Notes: generated by a model not told the origin, from the letters alone. 32,914 nt of DNA from Bacteroidales bacterium (GCA_007132225.1 SLPB01000134.1:1-32914); one strand, 5' to 3'. Shown: positions 8,250 through 17,256, counted from the first letter of the stretch. Program-made: numbers and translations.

Positions 8250-10040
8250 TCAGGAATCAAGTTTAAGAACTGCCAGGAAAGCCTGCTGTGGCACTTCCAC
8301 ATTGCCTACCTGCCTCATTCGTTTCTTTCCCTTTTTCTGTTTTTCAAGCAACTTCCTTTTTCGGGTAATATCTCCACCATAACACTTTGATGTTACATCT
8401 TTGCGGAGTGCCTTCACTGTTTCACGGGAAATTATTTTTGCGCCGATGGCAGCCTGAATAGCAATATCAAACTGTTGCCTTGGAATAAGTTCTTTGAGCT
8501 TGCTGCACATCTTTTTACCAAACTCATAGGCATTGTCTTTGTGTGAAAGGCTGGAAAGTGCATCAACCGATTCTCCGTTCAGGAGAATATCAAGTCTCAC
8601 CAGGCTTGAGGGTTTGTAGCCGGAGATATAATAATCAAATGAAGCATATCCCTTGGAGATGCTTTTCAGCTTATCATAAAAGTCGAATACTATCTCCCCC
8701 AGGGGCATATCAAATGTCAGTTCTACCCTGTCACTTGTAAGATAATGCTGATTCTTCAAGATACCTCGTTTACCAATGCAAAGGTTCATAACCGGTCCGA
8801 CATATTCAGATTTGGATATTATCTGCGCACTAATATAGGGCTCTTCAATATGGTCAAGCAGATTCGGACCCGGCATATCAAATGGATTATGCACTTCAAT
8901 AACCTCCCCCTTTTTGGTATAAGCCTTATAAGAAACGTTGGGCACTGTAGATATAACCCCCATATCAAATTCCCGGTCCAGTCGCTCCTGGACTATCTCC
9001 ATATGAAGCAACCCAAGGAACCCGCACCGGAAACCAAAACCCAGGGCAATTGATGATTCCGGTTCGAAAGTAAGGGAAGCATCATTGAGCTGCAGTTTTT
9101 CGATCGAAGATCTCAATTCCTCATAATCATCAGGATCTATAGGATAGATGCCTGCAAACACCATGGGCTTGACATTTTCAAAGCCTGAAATAGCTTTTTT
9201 ACAAGGCCTTTCAACATGAGTAATGGTATCACCCACCTTTACTTCTTTTGAAGTTTTTATTCCGGAAATAATATATCCCACGTCCCCGGCACTTAATGTC
9301 TCCCTTGGTTGCTGGGTTAGCTTAAGCACGCCAACTTCATCAGCCTGGTATTCTTTTCCGGTGGCTACAAACTTTACCCATTCATTGGTCTTTATAGTAC
9401 CATTAATAACACGTATAAGGGCAATTATTCCCCGGAAAGGATTAAACACCGAATCAAAAATAAGAGCCTGGAGAGGTGCATCCGGATCTCCTACAGGCGC
9501 AGGTATGCGTTCAATGATGCTTTCCAGGATTTTATCAATGCCTATACCAGTCTTTCCGCTCGCTTCTATAATGTCTTCAATATCACATCCCAGAAGGTCA
9601 ATTATCTGGTCCATAACCTCATCCGGCTTGGCAGCATCCAGATCCATCTTATTCAATACCGGAATTATCTCAAGCTCATGCTCAAGGGCAAGATAAAGAT
9701 TAGATATAGTCTGGGCCTGGATTCCTTGTGTAGCATCCACTATAAGCAAAGCGCCTTCGCAGGATGCAATGGACCGGGATACCTCATAGGAAAAATCAAC
9801 ATGTCCCGGTGTATCAATAAGGTTAAGTTTATATTTAACTTCATTCCGGACATATTCCATCTGGATGGCATGTGACTTAATGGTAATCCCTCTTTCACGC
9901 TCCAGGTCCATGCTGTCAAGTACCTGCTCCCGTGCATCACGTGAAGATACGGTATGTGTCCTCTCCAGCAGCCTGTCGGCCAGAGTGCTTTTGCCGTGAT
10001 CTATATGAGCTATGATACAGAAATTCCTAGTATTTTGCAC
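8250..10040 (-). CDS. lepA: Elongation factor 4 (LepA), GTPase
   Basis: A 596-residue translational GTPase that binds ribosomes and is linked to back-translocation and initiation or assembly. The P-loop AHIDHGKST is at 11-19, switch I is ERERGITI at 47-54, DTPGH is at 76-80 and NKMD at 130-133. EF-G-like domains II, III and V follow. The LepA-specific C-terminal domain is present, with [20 protein letters not shown] near 545-565. The length matches the family norm of about 600. The start codon is GTG at 10038-10040; no in-frame ATG lies nearby, and this start places the P-loop exactly where the family has it. A -7-type box and a hairpin sit about 50 bp upstream. Confidence 0.98.
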   Translation of the reverse strand: MQNTRNFCIIAHIDHGKSTLADRLLERTHTVSSRDAREQVLDSMDLERERGITIKSHAIQMEYVRNEVKYKLNLIDTPGHVDFSYEVSRSIASCEGALLIVDATQGIQAQTISNLYLALEHELEIIPVLNKMDLDAAKPDEVMDQIIDLLGCDIEDIIEASGKTGIGIDKILESIIERIPAPVGDPDAPLQALIFDSVFNPFRGIIALIRVINGTIKTNEWVKFVATGKEYQADEVGVLKLTQQPRETLSAGDVGYIISGIKTSKEVKVGDTITHVERPCKKAISGFENVKPMVFAGIYPIDPDDYEELRSSIEKLQLNDASLTFEPESSIALGFGFRCGFLGLLHMEIVQERLDREFDMGVISTVPNVSYKAYTKKGEVIEVHNPFDMPGPNLLDHIEEPYISAQIISKSEYVGPVMNLCIGKRGILKNQHYLTSDRVELTFDMPLGEIVFDFYDKLKSISKGYASFDYYISGYKPSSLVRLDILLNGESVDALSSLSHKDNAYEFGKKMCSKLKELIPRQQFDIAIQAAIGAKIISRETVKALRKDVTSKCYGGDITRKRKLLEKQKKGKKRMRQVGNVEVPQQAFLAVLKLDS

Positions 10041-10091
10041 TGACTGAAATGTTAATTGAATTTAGAGGCCTCGTTTTTTAATTCTAATTCA

Positions 10092-10130
10092 CAAAGATAC
10101 TTTTTTACTTCGATTTTTGAAGTAAAAAGG
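10092..10130 (-). promoter_or_regulatory. Candidate lepA -7 box abutting a 12-bp inverted repeat
   Basis: Minus-strand TATCTTTG (10099 to 10092) matches TAnnTTTG and would start transcription about 45-50 bp before lepA. Directly upstream, arms CTTTTTTACTTC (10100-10111) and GAAGTAAAAAGG (10119-10130) pair over 12 bp with one G-T. That is where the -33 element should be, and no TTTG is present there. The repeat could be an operator, or a hairpin ending the transcript of the DUF4837 gene. Confidence 0.4.
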
Positions 10131-10265
10131 CTCCAGGCAAAATCAGTATTTCTTCAACAAGCCAGCACAAAGTTTTTGCAATTTTTCTTTAAGCCTTATT
10201 TTATCAATTTTTTCTTTGGGAGACTTCAATACAGGATTAACTATACCCCTGCAATGACAGAATAC

Positions 10266-11276
10266 TTATTCGTGTATCTCCAGGCTGCTTACAATAGCTT
10301 CAACCTGGCGCATTAAGTTACGTTTCTTCTCATTGGGCTCAAAAACAAATCCTTCAACAGTGACCACCCTGTTTCTTTCCTCGTCAAGCGTGGTATGGCT
10401 AACAAACGGACCTCCCATAAAGTCATTCTGTACTTTCCACAATCCCCTGAGCCTGGCATAATACTGTCCCTCCTGCATATATTCATCAAAAAGCGGGAAC
10501 AATTCCATTTCAGTGGTCATATATGAATTCTGGGAAGGCCCGGCCACATATTTCCTGAGAAACTGGTTTCTCTTATTTACCAGGAATTCAGGAGTGAATG
10601 TATCTGGATCCCTATAATCGTACTGATATACAAAAACCCCTTGTATCCGTTCCTGTGTAGGGGGATTAAATACTACCCATGCAAAATCTGTGGTATCGAC
10701 AGCCATAACATATCCCGGTGGGAAAGTAAGTGATAAATCAAAACTTTTATTTAATTCTTCCCTTAAAGAATGTTTCTCATACTGTTTGTTGTACTGCTTA
10801 ATACGGTTTTTCTCGGCATCTTCCAGCTCACCCAGAATTCGTTCCCTGTTACTGTTTACAAACGAATGCAGGGACTCGGTGCTCGGGGAGTTGATCTCCA
10901 GGAGAATTTGAGGCCTGGACCACACATTAGTCCGCACATACATTCTGGTATCCTGATAATTTTCTGAAACATTAACAACAACAATATTGCGATGTGTCTT
11001 GAAGATATTTGAAAAAGCATTGTGATTAATTCTTACTACATCAAACATACGCTCCATTTGCGGTAATGCCGGATATTCAGAGATTAAAACCTCCCCCAGG
11101 GCCCTGCCTCCATCTGACTCCCATACCGGATTATTTATTACAACAACCACCTCACCTGCCCGGCCGGTAACATTTGATAAAACAGGACTTCTTTCACCGC
11201 TGCAGGAAACCAGCAAAGCTGCTCCTGCTATAAATATCAGGATGATAAGTCTTTTAAATGTTCTATTAAATTTCAT
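10266..11276 (-). CDS. DUF4837-family lipoprotein
   Basis: A 336-residue predicted lipoprotein found across Bacteroidota and of unknown function. A basic n-region and hydrophobic core end in lipobox LLVSC, with the lipidated cysteine at residue 25. The mature part begins with a region of the type GRAGEVVVVINN and carries the conserved segments FPPGYVMAVDTTDFAWV and GPFVSHTTLDEERNRVV that make me assign DUF4837. A second ATG at 11297, in frame and preceded by the same 10-bp leader, would add seven residues; both are plausible and the shorter signal peptide is preferred. It is separated from lepA by 225 bp. Its role cannot be deduced beyond the envelope location. Confidence 0.85.
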   Translation of the reverse strand: MKFNRTFKRLIILIFIAGAALLVSCSGERSPVLSNVTGRAGEVVVVINNPVWESDGGRALGEVLISEYPALPQMERMFDVVRINHNAFSNIFKTHRNIVVVNVSENYQDTRMYVRTNVWSRPQILLEINSPSTESLHSFVNSNRERILGELEDAEKNRIKQYNKQYEKHSLREELNKSFDLSLTFPPGYVMAVDTTDFAWVVFNPPTQERIQGVFVYQYDYRDPDTFTPEFLVNKRNQFLRKYVAGPSQNSYMTTEMELFPLFDEYMQEGQYYARLRGLWKVQNDFMGGPFVSHTTLDEERNRVVTVEGFVFEPNEKKRNLMRQVEAIVSSLEIHE

Positions 11277-11561
11277 TATATTTCTATTTAAATTCATTAT
11301 ATTTCTACTATTATCATTTAAGTAATCTCTGTTTTAATAACGGAGAAATATAACTGGTATTACAAATCTGGCTAAAATGCTGTATTATATATTAATCCGA
11401 TATGTAACCATATTGCATAATCATTGGAATCAGATGCACATGCGGATAATTGTTAATCCAGGCCTTACGATAAATCCCGGGATTCTTTAAAATTGCATCG
11501 GTCAATTGCCGGGTTGTTAAATTGCAGAAAAATCCATAATACTGCATACAATCATCAACCA

Positions 11562-11578
11562 CCCCGCTCTGAGCGGGG
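11562..11578. repeat. Short GC-rich palindrome (REP-like)
   Basis: CCCCGCTC, a single T, then GAGCGGGG form a perfect GC-rich hairpin in otherwise AT-rich DNA, flanked by ATCAACCA on the left and AGTTAATTAAGG on the right. No T tract follows on either side, so it does not look like an intrinsic terminator. It resembles short dispersed palindromes of Bacteroidota intergenic DNA, but copy number cannot be judged from one window. Confidence 0.45.
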
Positions 11579-11706
11579 AGTTAATTAAGGAAGCCCGTGC
11601 ATAATTATGGAATCTATTACTATTTAATCAGTGTTTTAATTAAAAAACTACCGTTTAAATCAGGGTAAGAAATTATCGGACAGTATTAATGATAAAAAGG
11701 TGAGGC

Positions 11707-11723
11707 ATCAGGAATATCCTGAT
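11707..11723 (-). terminator. Hairpin 20 bp after tatA
   Basis: Arms ATCAGGA (11707-11713) and TCCTGAT (11717-11723) enclose a 3-nt loop. On the minus strand a run of five T follows a few bases later. This is a plausible terminator of the rseP-tatA transcript. Confidence 0.45.
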
Positions 11724-11743
11724 CTCGTGGAGCATCAAGAGGA

Positions 11744-11965
11744 TCATTTGTTTTTTGAATCCTCAATCGGGGGTTGATTATCCTCATTATCCTCCTGATC
11801 TTCAGTTGTCTCTTTAGTTGCCTTTTTAAATTCCTTGATGCCCTCTCCAAGACCTTTCATGAGATCAGGAATCTTTTTACCTCCAAAAAGCAGAAGAATA
11901 ATAATAGCAATCAGTACTATCTGCCATGGTCCAACCATAGCACCTAAAACAAATAGATTGGTCAT
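11744..11965 (-). CDS. tatA: Sec-independent (Tat) translocase subunit TatA/E
   Basis: A 73-residue inner-membrane protein forming the pore-like component that moves folded, twin-arginine proteins across the membrane. One N-terminal transmembrane helix (about 8-27) is followed by the hinge FGGKKIP and the amphipathic helix [15 protein letters not shown], both typical of TatA/E. The tail is acidic. TatB-type features are absent. No tatC lies in the window. It sits 77 bp downstream of rseP on the same strand. Confidence 0.93.
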   Translation of the reverse strand: MTNLFVLGAMVGPWQIVLIAIIILLLFGGKKIPDLMKGLGEGIKEFKKATKETTEDQEDNEDNQPPIEDSKNK

Positions 11966-12042
11966 ATCTTTTTAATTAATTAATGTGAACAAATGTAATA
12001 ATAAATTAACGAATTCAAGAGTATTTATATTATAAATAAACC

Positions 12043-13362
12043 TTATTGAAATAATCTCACAATATCATTTGCATTGGCGTAGATTATGAGTGATAAAAGT
12101 AAAAACATACCTATGAGCTGCGCATACTCCAGGAACTTTTCACTGGGTTTTCTGCCGGATACCATCTCATAAAACAGGAACATAACGTGTCCGCCATCAA
12201 GCGCAGGAATAGGCAGTACGTTCATAATGGCCAGCACAATCGACAAAAATGCTGTCATACTCCAGAATGCCTGCCAGTCCCATGCCCCCGGAAATATACT
12301 TCCAATAGTGATAAATCCCCCCAGTGACTTGTATGCACCGGTTTGTGGGGAGAATATCATTCTAAGCTGCTTAAGGTAACTGCTGAAAGTGTCCATGCCC
12401 CTGGTTATTCCTGCAGGGATTGCTTCCAGAAAAGAGTACTCAATTGATTTAAGTTCAAAAAACTTATCTATCTCACCCACAGGTCTGACTCCAAGTAAAC
12501 CTTCCTCCGGAACATTTACAGGAATATCCATTGTGCGACCATCTCTTTCAACGGTAACAATTACTTCCTGGCTTCTGTAATTTTGAATCTCTTCACGGAA
12601 TTCAAGAAAATATGGTATATCTTTATTATTAATCCCGGTTATTCTGTCCCCCTCCTTAATGCCTGCTTCCTTCGCTTGTGAATTGTTAGAGAAGCCACTT
12701 ACAATAAAAGGAAATCTTATATCAATCAAAGGTTTACCTGCAAGCACCTCGGGTATTACTTCTTCCGGAATGGTTATATCCACATGCCTCCCGTTTCTTT
12801 TAACCTTGACGGTCTCCACTTTATCAAGAATAATTGTGGGAACGATCTGGTAAAATTCTTCCGGCTTTTTGTTATTAAGGGCAACAATATGATCACCATG
12901 CTGAAATCCTATTTCTCGTCCAAGTGAATCGGCGTGAATTCCATAAGTTAGATTTTCTGTTGGAAGATATCTATCGCCCCAGGCATATAGCATTGAGGAG
13001 TAGATTACGAGTGCAAGTACAAAATTTACCATCACCCCTCCCAACATAATAATTAATCTTTGCCAGGCCGGCTTAGACCGAAACTCATGAGGCTGAGGCT
13101 CCCTGCTCATTTGCTCTTTGTCCATTGATTCGTCAATCATTCCGGAGATCTTTACATATCCCCCAAGCGGAAGCCATCCCAGGCCAAATTCAGTTTCTCC
13201 TCTTTTCACCTTAAACAAAGTAAACCATGGATTAAAAAAAAGATAAAATTTTTCAACCCTGGTATGAAAAAGACGGGCGAATAAAAAATGACCCAATTCA
13301 TGCAAAATTATAAGTATTGAGAGGCTGAGAAAAAATTGTGCCGCTTTTATCAGTATTTCCAT
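12043..13362 (-). CDS. rseP: Site-2 intramembrane zinc metalloprotease RseP
   Basis: A 439-residue membrane protease that cleaves transmembrane segments of regulators or leftover signal peptides. The zinc motif HELGH is at 21-25 inside the first transmembrane helix. The central periplasmic region contains PDZ-type folds (for example near the GIKEGDRITGINNKD segment). The C-terminal LPIPALDGGH supplies the third metal ligand region. The ATG at 13362 is chosen because it starts right before the first helix, as in homologs; the frame stays open to 13419, adding 19 non-homologous residues. Two copies of CTAATTCAAGTGT lie just upstream (13377, 13398). It follows dxr by 65 bp, a neighbour pair also common in other bacteria. 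Confidence 0.96.
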   Translation of the reverse strand: MEILIKAAQFFLSLSILIILHELGHFLFARLFHTRVEKFYLFFNPWFTLFKVKRGETEFGLGWLPLGGYVKISGMIDESMDKEQMSREPQPHEFRSKPAWQRLIIMLGGVMVNFVLALVIYSSMLYAWGDRYLPTENLTYGIHADSLGREIGFQHGDHIVALNNKKPEEFYQIVPTIILDKVETVKVKRNGRHVDITIPEEVIPEVLAGKPLIDIRFPFIVSGFSNNSQAKEAGIKEGDRITGINNKDIPYFLEFREEIQNYRSQEVIVTVERDGRTMDIPVNVPEEGLLGVRPVGEIDKFFELKSIEYSFLEAIPAGITRGMDTFSSYLKQLRMIFSPQTGAYKSLGGFITIGSIFPGAWDWQAFWSMTAFLSIVLAIMNVLPIPALDGGHVMFLFYEMVSGRKPSEKFLEYAQLIGMFLLLSLIIYANANDIVRLFQ

Positions 13363-13427
13363 ATTAAATAAATTTTCTAATTCAAGTGTATTTAAATCTA
13401 ATTCAAGTGTGTATGACAATTAATAAA

Positions 13428-14579
13428 TCAGGTTGGCAAAAGACTTTCAGCATATGCTCTGGCCTCCCTGTCTGCGTCCCTGTAATCAAAAATATCCATG
13501 GACTTGACAAATCGTATCTTCTCCATTGTCTTTTGAATAACCGACGAAATATCGTAAAACCCTATCCTGTCTTTTAAAAAAGCTTCAACCGCGATTTCAT
13601 TGGAAGCATTCATTATACAAGGCATAGTACCTCCGGTCTTCATGGCCTCGTAGGCAAGAAGCAGATTTGGAAAACTATCAAGATCAGGCAATTCAAAATT
13701 AAATTCAGGATAATCTGTAAATCTGAAACGGGGGAAATCAGATTTTATTCTTTCCGGATATGAAAAGGCATAAAGAATAGGCAGCTTCATATCAGGAAGT
13801 CCCATTTGTGCTTTGACAGATCCATCTGTAAACTGGACCAGTGAATGAATTATAGATTGCGGGTGTATAACAACTTCTATCTGGGAGGGATGCAAATTAA
13901 ACATCCATCGGGCCTCAATAGCTTCCAGCCCCTTATTCATAAGTGTGGCAGAATCAATGGTAATCTTGGCCCCCATAGTCCAGTTTGGATGACGCAATGC
14001 CTCCTTCTTTGTTACATGCTCAAGATACTGCCGTTTTTTTCCCCTAAATGGCCCTCCGGAAGCGGTAAGATAAATCTTCTCAACTGCATCAGGCTCTCCG
14101 ACCAAACACTGGAAAATAGCAGAATGTTCAGAATCTACAGGAATAATCCGAACATTTGTCTCACTGGCCATCCTTGCAATAATTTCCCCTGCAACAACCA
14201 GCGTTTCCTTATTTGCCAGAGCAATTGTCTTACCTGCATTAATTGCACTTATAGTTGGCATAAGACCGGAATAACCAACCATTGCGGCCAGCACAATATC
14301 TATTGTATCCATAGTGACAATCTGCTCGACTGCCTCATGCCCGGCATATACCTTTACAGGATAACTCTTTAAGGCGTCAGCCAAAACCCCAAACTTTTCC
14401 TTATTGGCAATAACTACTGCGTTAGGCCGGAAAATTTTCGCCTGTTCTGTCAGAAGCTGAACATTATTATGGGCAGTTAATACCTCCACCTCAAATATGT
14501 CAGAAAATTTACTTATTACCTCCAGTGATTGTGTGCCTATTGATCCTGTTGAACCCAGAATAGCTATTCGTTTTTTCAT
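13428..14579 (-). CDS. dxr: 1-deoxy-D-xylulose 5-phosphate reductoisomerase
   Basis: A 383-residue cytosolic enzyme that converts DXP to MEP with NADPH, the committed step of the non-mevalonate isoprenoid pathway. NADPH-binding LGSTGSIGTQSL is at 8-19. The metal-binding VDSEHSAIFQCL motif, the SGGPFRG loop and MNKGLE are all present in order, followed by the helical C-terminal domain with ASNEIAVEAFL. The ATG at 14579 is chosen because the Rossmann strand then begins at residue 4; the open frame extends 16 codons further up without homology. It lies between the M23 peptidase and rseP, all on the minus strand with gaps under 100 bp, so co-transcription is likely. Confidence 0.97.
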   Translation of the reverse strand: MKKRIAILGSTGSIGTQSLEVISKFSDIFEVEVLTAHNNVQLLTEQAKIFRPNAVVIANKEKFGVLADALKSYPVKVYAGHEAVEQIVTMDTIDIVLAAMVGYSGLMPTISAINAGKTIALANKETLVVAGEIIARMASETNVRIIPVDSEHSAIFQCLVGEPDAVEKIYLTASGGPFRGKKRQYLEHVTKKEALRHPNWTMGAKITIDSATLMNKGLEAIEARWMFNLHPSQIEVVIHPQSIIHSLVQFTDGSVKAQMGLPDMKLPILYAFSYPERIKSDFPRFRFTDYPEFNFELPDLDSFPNLLLAYEAMKTGGTMPCIMNASNEIAVEAFLKDRIGFYDISSVIQKTMEKIRFVKSMDIFDYRDADREARAYAESLLPT

Positions 14580-14672
14580 AATTATCAAAAAATCAACTGC
14601 TTTTATAAAACATAACTCCAACAACAAAATATGTAAGGAAAAGCAGCTTACTTTGGCAGTATACCATCCCGA

Positions 14673-15539
14673 TTAAAATAGAATGAAATTTTCCGGATTC
14701 AGGGGAATCCCATTCTGCCATAATTCAAAATGCAGATGGGGCCCGGTTGTTAATTCACCGGAATTACCCACTATTGCAATAGCGTCTCCTGCATTTACAA
14801 AATCCCCAACACTTTTAAGTAATTCAGCATTGTGCTTATATAAGGACAGGAAATTATTATCGTGCTGAATCTGTATAACATAGCCCGTTTCAATTGTCCA
14901 GTTGGCAAAAGTTATGTTGCCCTCTTTTATTGCAAGAACAGGCTGGTCAACATCAGTTACCAGGTCAACCCCATAATGGTTTTGCCCAGGATTAAACCTA
15001 TTAATAATCAGACCGGTGGTGGGAGCCAGGAAATGGGTCGTGGAGGAAAATCCGGTCATAATTCCCTCCCGGGAATGAATTAAGTCAAACTGATTGCCTC
15101 CTTCAATCTGTGCTCTTAAAACTGAATCATGGTCTGACCGGGTGAATTGAATATCTTCAATTCGTATAGTGGTATCGGTTGCATATTCATAAGTTCTCGG
15201 TTCCCGTCCTGAAATTATATCGCGTATGTTCTCAAGGAACTGCTCCCTTATCCTTAATTCATTTTCCAGGGAGTCAAGTAAAATGGCATTCATTATCAAT
15301 TCGCGACGCATGGTGCCGTCAGGATAACCCGGAATATATTCACGAATCGGAGTAAAAACAATTATTACCGTAACCATGACAATAATAAAAACTGCAGTTG
15401 CCACTAAAACCGACAGAACATTCATTTTGGTAGTCCGGACAGATACCACCTCTTCATATGAGTGATCTTTGAAAATGGTAAACCGGTACTTATGCTTTAA
15501 CTTTTTTAAAAAGCTATCTTGATTATTTTTTTCAGCCAT
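14673..15539 (-). CDS. M23-family (LytM) peptidoglycan endopeptidase, membrane-anchored
   Basis: A 288-residue protein with a cytosolic basic N-terminus (1-40), one transmembrane helix (about 41-63), a short coiled-coil-like segment (80-110) and a C-terminal LytM domain (about 165-288). Zinc and catalytic residues are intact: His188 and Asp192 in NHYGVDL, His236, and His268/His270 in GPHLHFELW. This supports real peptide cross-bridge hydrolysis rather than a degenerate activator. This architecture is common for MepM-like cell-wall hydrolases. It is the first gene of the minus-strand run with dxr and rseP. Confidence 0.94.
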   Translation of the reverse strand: MAEKNNQDSFLKKLKHKYRFTIFKDHSYEEVVSVRTTKMNVLSVLVATAVFIIVMVTVIIVFTPIREYIPGYPDGTMRRELIMNAILLDSLENELRIREQFLENIRDIISGREPRTYEYATDTTIRIEDIQFTRSDHDSVLRAQIEGGNQFDLIHSREGIMTGFSSTTHFLAPTTGLIINRFNPGQNHYGVDLVTDVDQPVLAIKEGNITFANWTIETGYVIQIQHDNNFLSLYKHNAELLKSVGDFVNAGDAIAIVGNSGELTTGPHLHFELWQNGIPLNPENFILF

Positions 15540-15566
15540 TTATTCTATCAAAATTTAATACGCATC

Positions 15567-15574
15567 CAAAGATA
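15567..15574 (-). promoter_or_regulatory. Candidate -7 box for the M23 peptidase operon
   Basis: Minus-strand TATCTTTG matches the TAnnTTTG consensus 28 bp before the ATG. No TTTG sits 19 bp upstream, so only half of the consensus is seen. Confidence 0.4.
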
Positions 15575-16045
15575 ATAGTTGACAATTTGACAGGTCTGTA
15601 AAGATAATAAGATTAATTGCAACCCTTTCCTCTTCTTTATTTAAAGTTCCCCCGTTATACAGTTGCCGGTTACCGTAAAACCTGAAGCAATAAAACAATT
15701 TATTTAAAGCCAGATTTTATTACAACGCATTTTGAAATTTTCATTTATTTAATCATGCAAAAGTAATCATTATTACCGATTTAACCATTACCGTATAACA
15801 ATTTCCAGGTATAATCAATTAGAGAGATGATTATCAATAATAGAGTAAAACCGGCTTTTGTAAATCTTTTTTATAATATATTTATATTAATTTTTTTATA
15901 TTTTTTTTAACTTAATTAACATCTTTGTCTGAATAGGCAGGGTCACTGATATTACACAACACCAGTTCACCATATCCTTAAATCTACAGTAAGCATCGAA
16001 GCAATTTTCGGTTTTTCCGATAATAATAGTCTGCGTCGGTTGTAT

Positions 16046-16085
16046 ATGTTTTGCAAATATTATAATTAAAATAATTGCAAAACAT
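16046..16085. promoter_or_regulatory. 11-bp inverted repeat abutting the tRNA-fMet promoter
   Basis: Arms ATGTTTTGCAA (16046-16056) and TTGCAAAACAT (16075-16085) are exact reverse complements with an 18-bp A/T-only centre. The right arm ends directly before the -33 TTTG at 16086. Position and symmetry suit an upstream activator or repressor site; function is inferred only from position. Confidence 0.5.
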
Positions 16086-16116
16086 TTTGTTCTTCCCGGA
16101 ACTTACGTTATTTTTG
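16086..16116 (+). promoter_or_regulatory. Bacteroidota-type promoter of the initiator tRNA
   Basis: TTTG at 16086-16089, exactly 19 bp, then TATTTTTG at 16109-16116 reproduce the sigma-ABfr consensus TTTG-N19-TAnnTTTG without mismatch. The tRNA 5' end at 16126 lies at the expected distance from the start point. Confidence 0.85.
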
Positions 16117-16125
16117 CATTTATAT

Positions 16126-16197
<72 letters not shown>

Positions 16198-16201
16198 CAA
16201 G

Positions 16202-16235
16202 AAAAGCCTGCCTATCATCTGATAGGCAGGCTTTT
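16202..16235. terminator. Bidirectional terminator between tRNA-fMet and the HIT gene
   Basis: AAAAGCCTGCCTATCA (16202-16217) and its perfect reverse complement (16220-16235) form a 16-bp stem that starts with A4 and ends with T4, so it can end transcription of the tRNA on the plus strand and of the greA/HIT run on the minus strand. Confidence 0.88.
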
Positions 16236-16294
16236 AACTTTATGATTATTTAAACAATAAATTCCTGGCAAGTCCGCTTTGCTACTGACGGCCA

Positions 16295-16693
16295 TCAGAC
16301 CTTTAATTCCTGCCTTATCTTACTTGCAATCTCAGCTAATTCATCGTCGCTTAACTGAAGTTTTGGACGGGCAAAATTAATATCCTCAATATTGTTAATG
16401 GGTATAAGATGAATGTGGGCATGAGGAACTTCCAGCCCAAGTACCGCTATGCCTATGCGCTTGCAGGGCACAACTTTTTCTATGGCTTTTGCAACACGCT
16501 TGGAGAACACATGTATGCCGGCCAGCATCTCATCATCTAGGTCATATATGTAATCAGTCTCCTGCCTGGGTATTACAAGGGTATGGCCCTTTGCCAGGGG
16601 GTTAATATCCAAAAAGGCATAAAAATTCTCATCCCCGGCAATGGCATGGGAAGGTATTTCCCCGCTTAAAATTTTACTAAAAAGTGTTGCCAT
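16295..16693 (-). CDS. HIT-family nucleotide-binding hydrolase
   Basis: A 132-residue histidine-triad protein, cytosolic, of the Hint-like branch that hydrolyses AMP-linked substrates such as adenosine phosphoramidates. The signature HAHIHLIP is at 91-98, with His93 the expected nucleophile. The N-terminal FSKILSGEIPSH segment and GHTLVIPR at 36-43 are also conserved in the family. It lies 15 bp downstream of greA, so the two are probably one transcript ending at the hairpin at 16202-16235. The natural substrate cannot be told from sequence. Confidence 0.94.
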   Translation of the reverse strand: MATLFSKILSGEIPSHAIAGDENFYAFLDINPLAKGHTLVIPRQETDYIYDLDDEMLAGIHVFSKRVAKAIEKVVPCKRIGIAVLGLEVPHAHIHLIPINNIEDINFARPKLQLSDDELAEIASKIRQELKV

Positions 16694-16708
16694 AATAGAA
16701 AATTAATT

Positions 16709-17182
16709 TTATCTGGAAATAAGAATTATCTCAAGCGTAATTACCCCCGAGGGGACTTTAATCTGAACTTCATCACCTACTTTTTTCCCAAGAAGGCCTT
16801 GAGCAATCGGTGTATTTACAGATATCTTTCCTGCCTTTATATCGGCTTCGGATTCAGAAACAATGAAGTACTCCATTACAGCATTGGTAGCTTTATTTCT
16901 GATCTTGACCTTATTCAAAATCTGAACCCTGCTTATATCAATCATCGATTCATCCAGGATACGTGAATTTGCCAATGAACCCTCCAGTCTCGAAATTTTC
17001 ATCTCAAGCATCGCCTGCGCCTCTTTGGCGGCCTCATATTCTGCGTTTTCAGAAAGGTCTCCTTTATCCCTGGCTTCGGCAATCTGCCTGGAAATAGCAG
17101 GACGCTCGACACTTTTCAGGTGTTCAAGTTCAGTTTTTAACCTCTGTAAACCTTCTTCCGTTAAATAAGAAACTTTACTCAT
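16709..17182 (-). CDS. greA: Transcription elongation factor GreA
   Basis: A 157-residue factor that enters the RNA polymerase secondary channel and stimulates cleavage of backtracked RNA. The N-terminal coiled coil (about 8-75) includes the acidic tip GDLSENAEYEAAKEAQ; the C-terminal half is the FKBP-like domain with the conserved QGLLGKKVGDEV segment. The length equals the family norm of about 158. The ATG at 17182 is the chosen start; the frame extends only to a TTG two codons upstream. A stem-loop followed by a T-rich run lies 40-70 bp upstream and may affect expression. Confidence 0.97.
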   Translation of the reverse strand: MSKVSYLTEEGLQRLKTELEHLKSVERPAISRQIAEARDKGDLSENAEYEAAKEAQAMLEMKISRLEGSLANSRILDESMIDISRVQILNKVKIRNKATNAVMEYFIVSESEADIKAGKISVNTPIAQGLLGKKVGDEVQIKVPSGVITLEIILISR

Positions 17183-17219
17183 GATCAATCTGCATTTTAA
17201 TTAAAGTCTTCCCCTAAAA

Positions 17220-17250
17220 TAAAAAGAATTCCGGCTACCCGGAACTCTTT
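17220..17250 (-). terminator. Terminator-like stem-loop upstream of greA
   Basis: On the minus strand AAAGAGTTCCGG, loop GTAG and CCGGAATTCTTT pair over 12 bp with one G-U, followed by TTATTTTA. It may end the transcript of the two small genes upstream (17410-18238), or lie in the greA leader. Confidence 0.7.
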
Positions 17251-17256
17251 CCTGGG

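Larger units (their letters stand above)
11298..11743. other. Intergenic region with palindromic elements
   Basis: This 446-bp AT-rich stretch has no ORF I would call. It contains the GC-rich hairpin at 11562-11578 and, at its tatA end, the inverted repeat 11707-11723. Confidence 0.6.
15540..16125. other. AT-rich intergenic region between M23 peptidase and initiator tRNA
   Basis: A 586-bp divergent spacer without a credible ORF. It contains a minus-strand TATCTTTG at 15567-15574 that may serve the M23 gene, a small inverted repeat ATAATCA/TGATTAT at 15811-15834, a very A/T-rich tract near 15865-15920, and the tRNA promoter with a larger inverted repeat at its right end. I cannot exclude a small RNA in 15590-15800. 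Confidence 0.6.
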
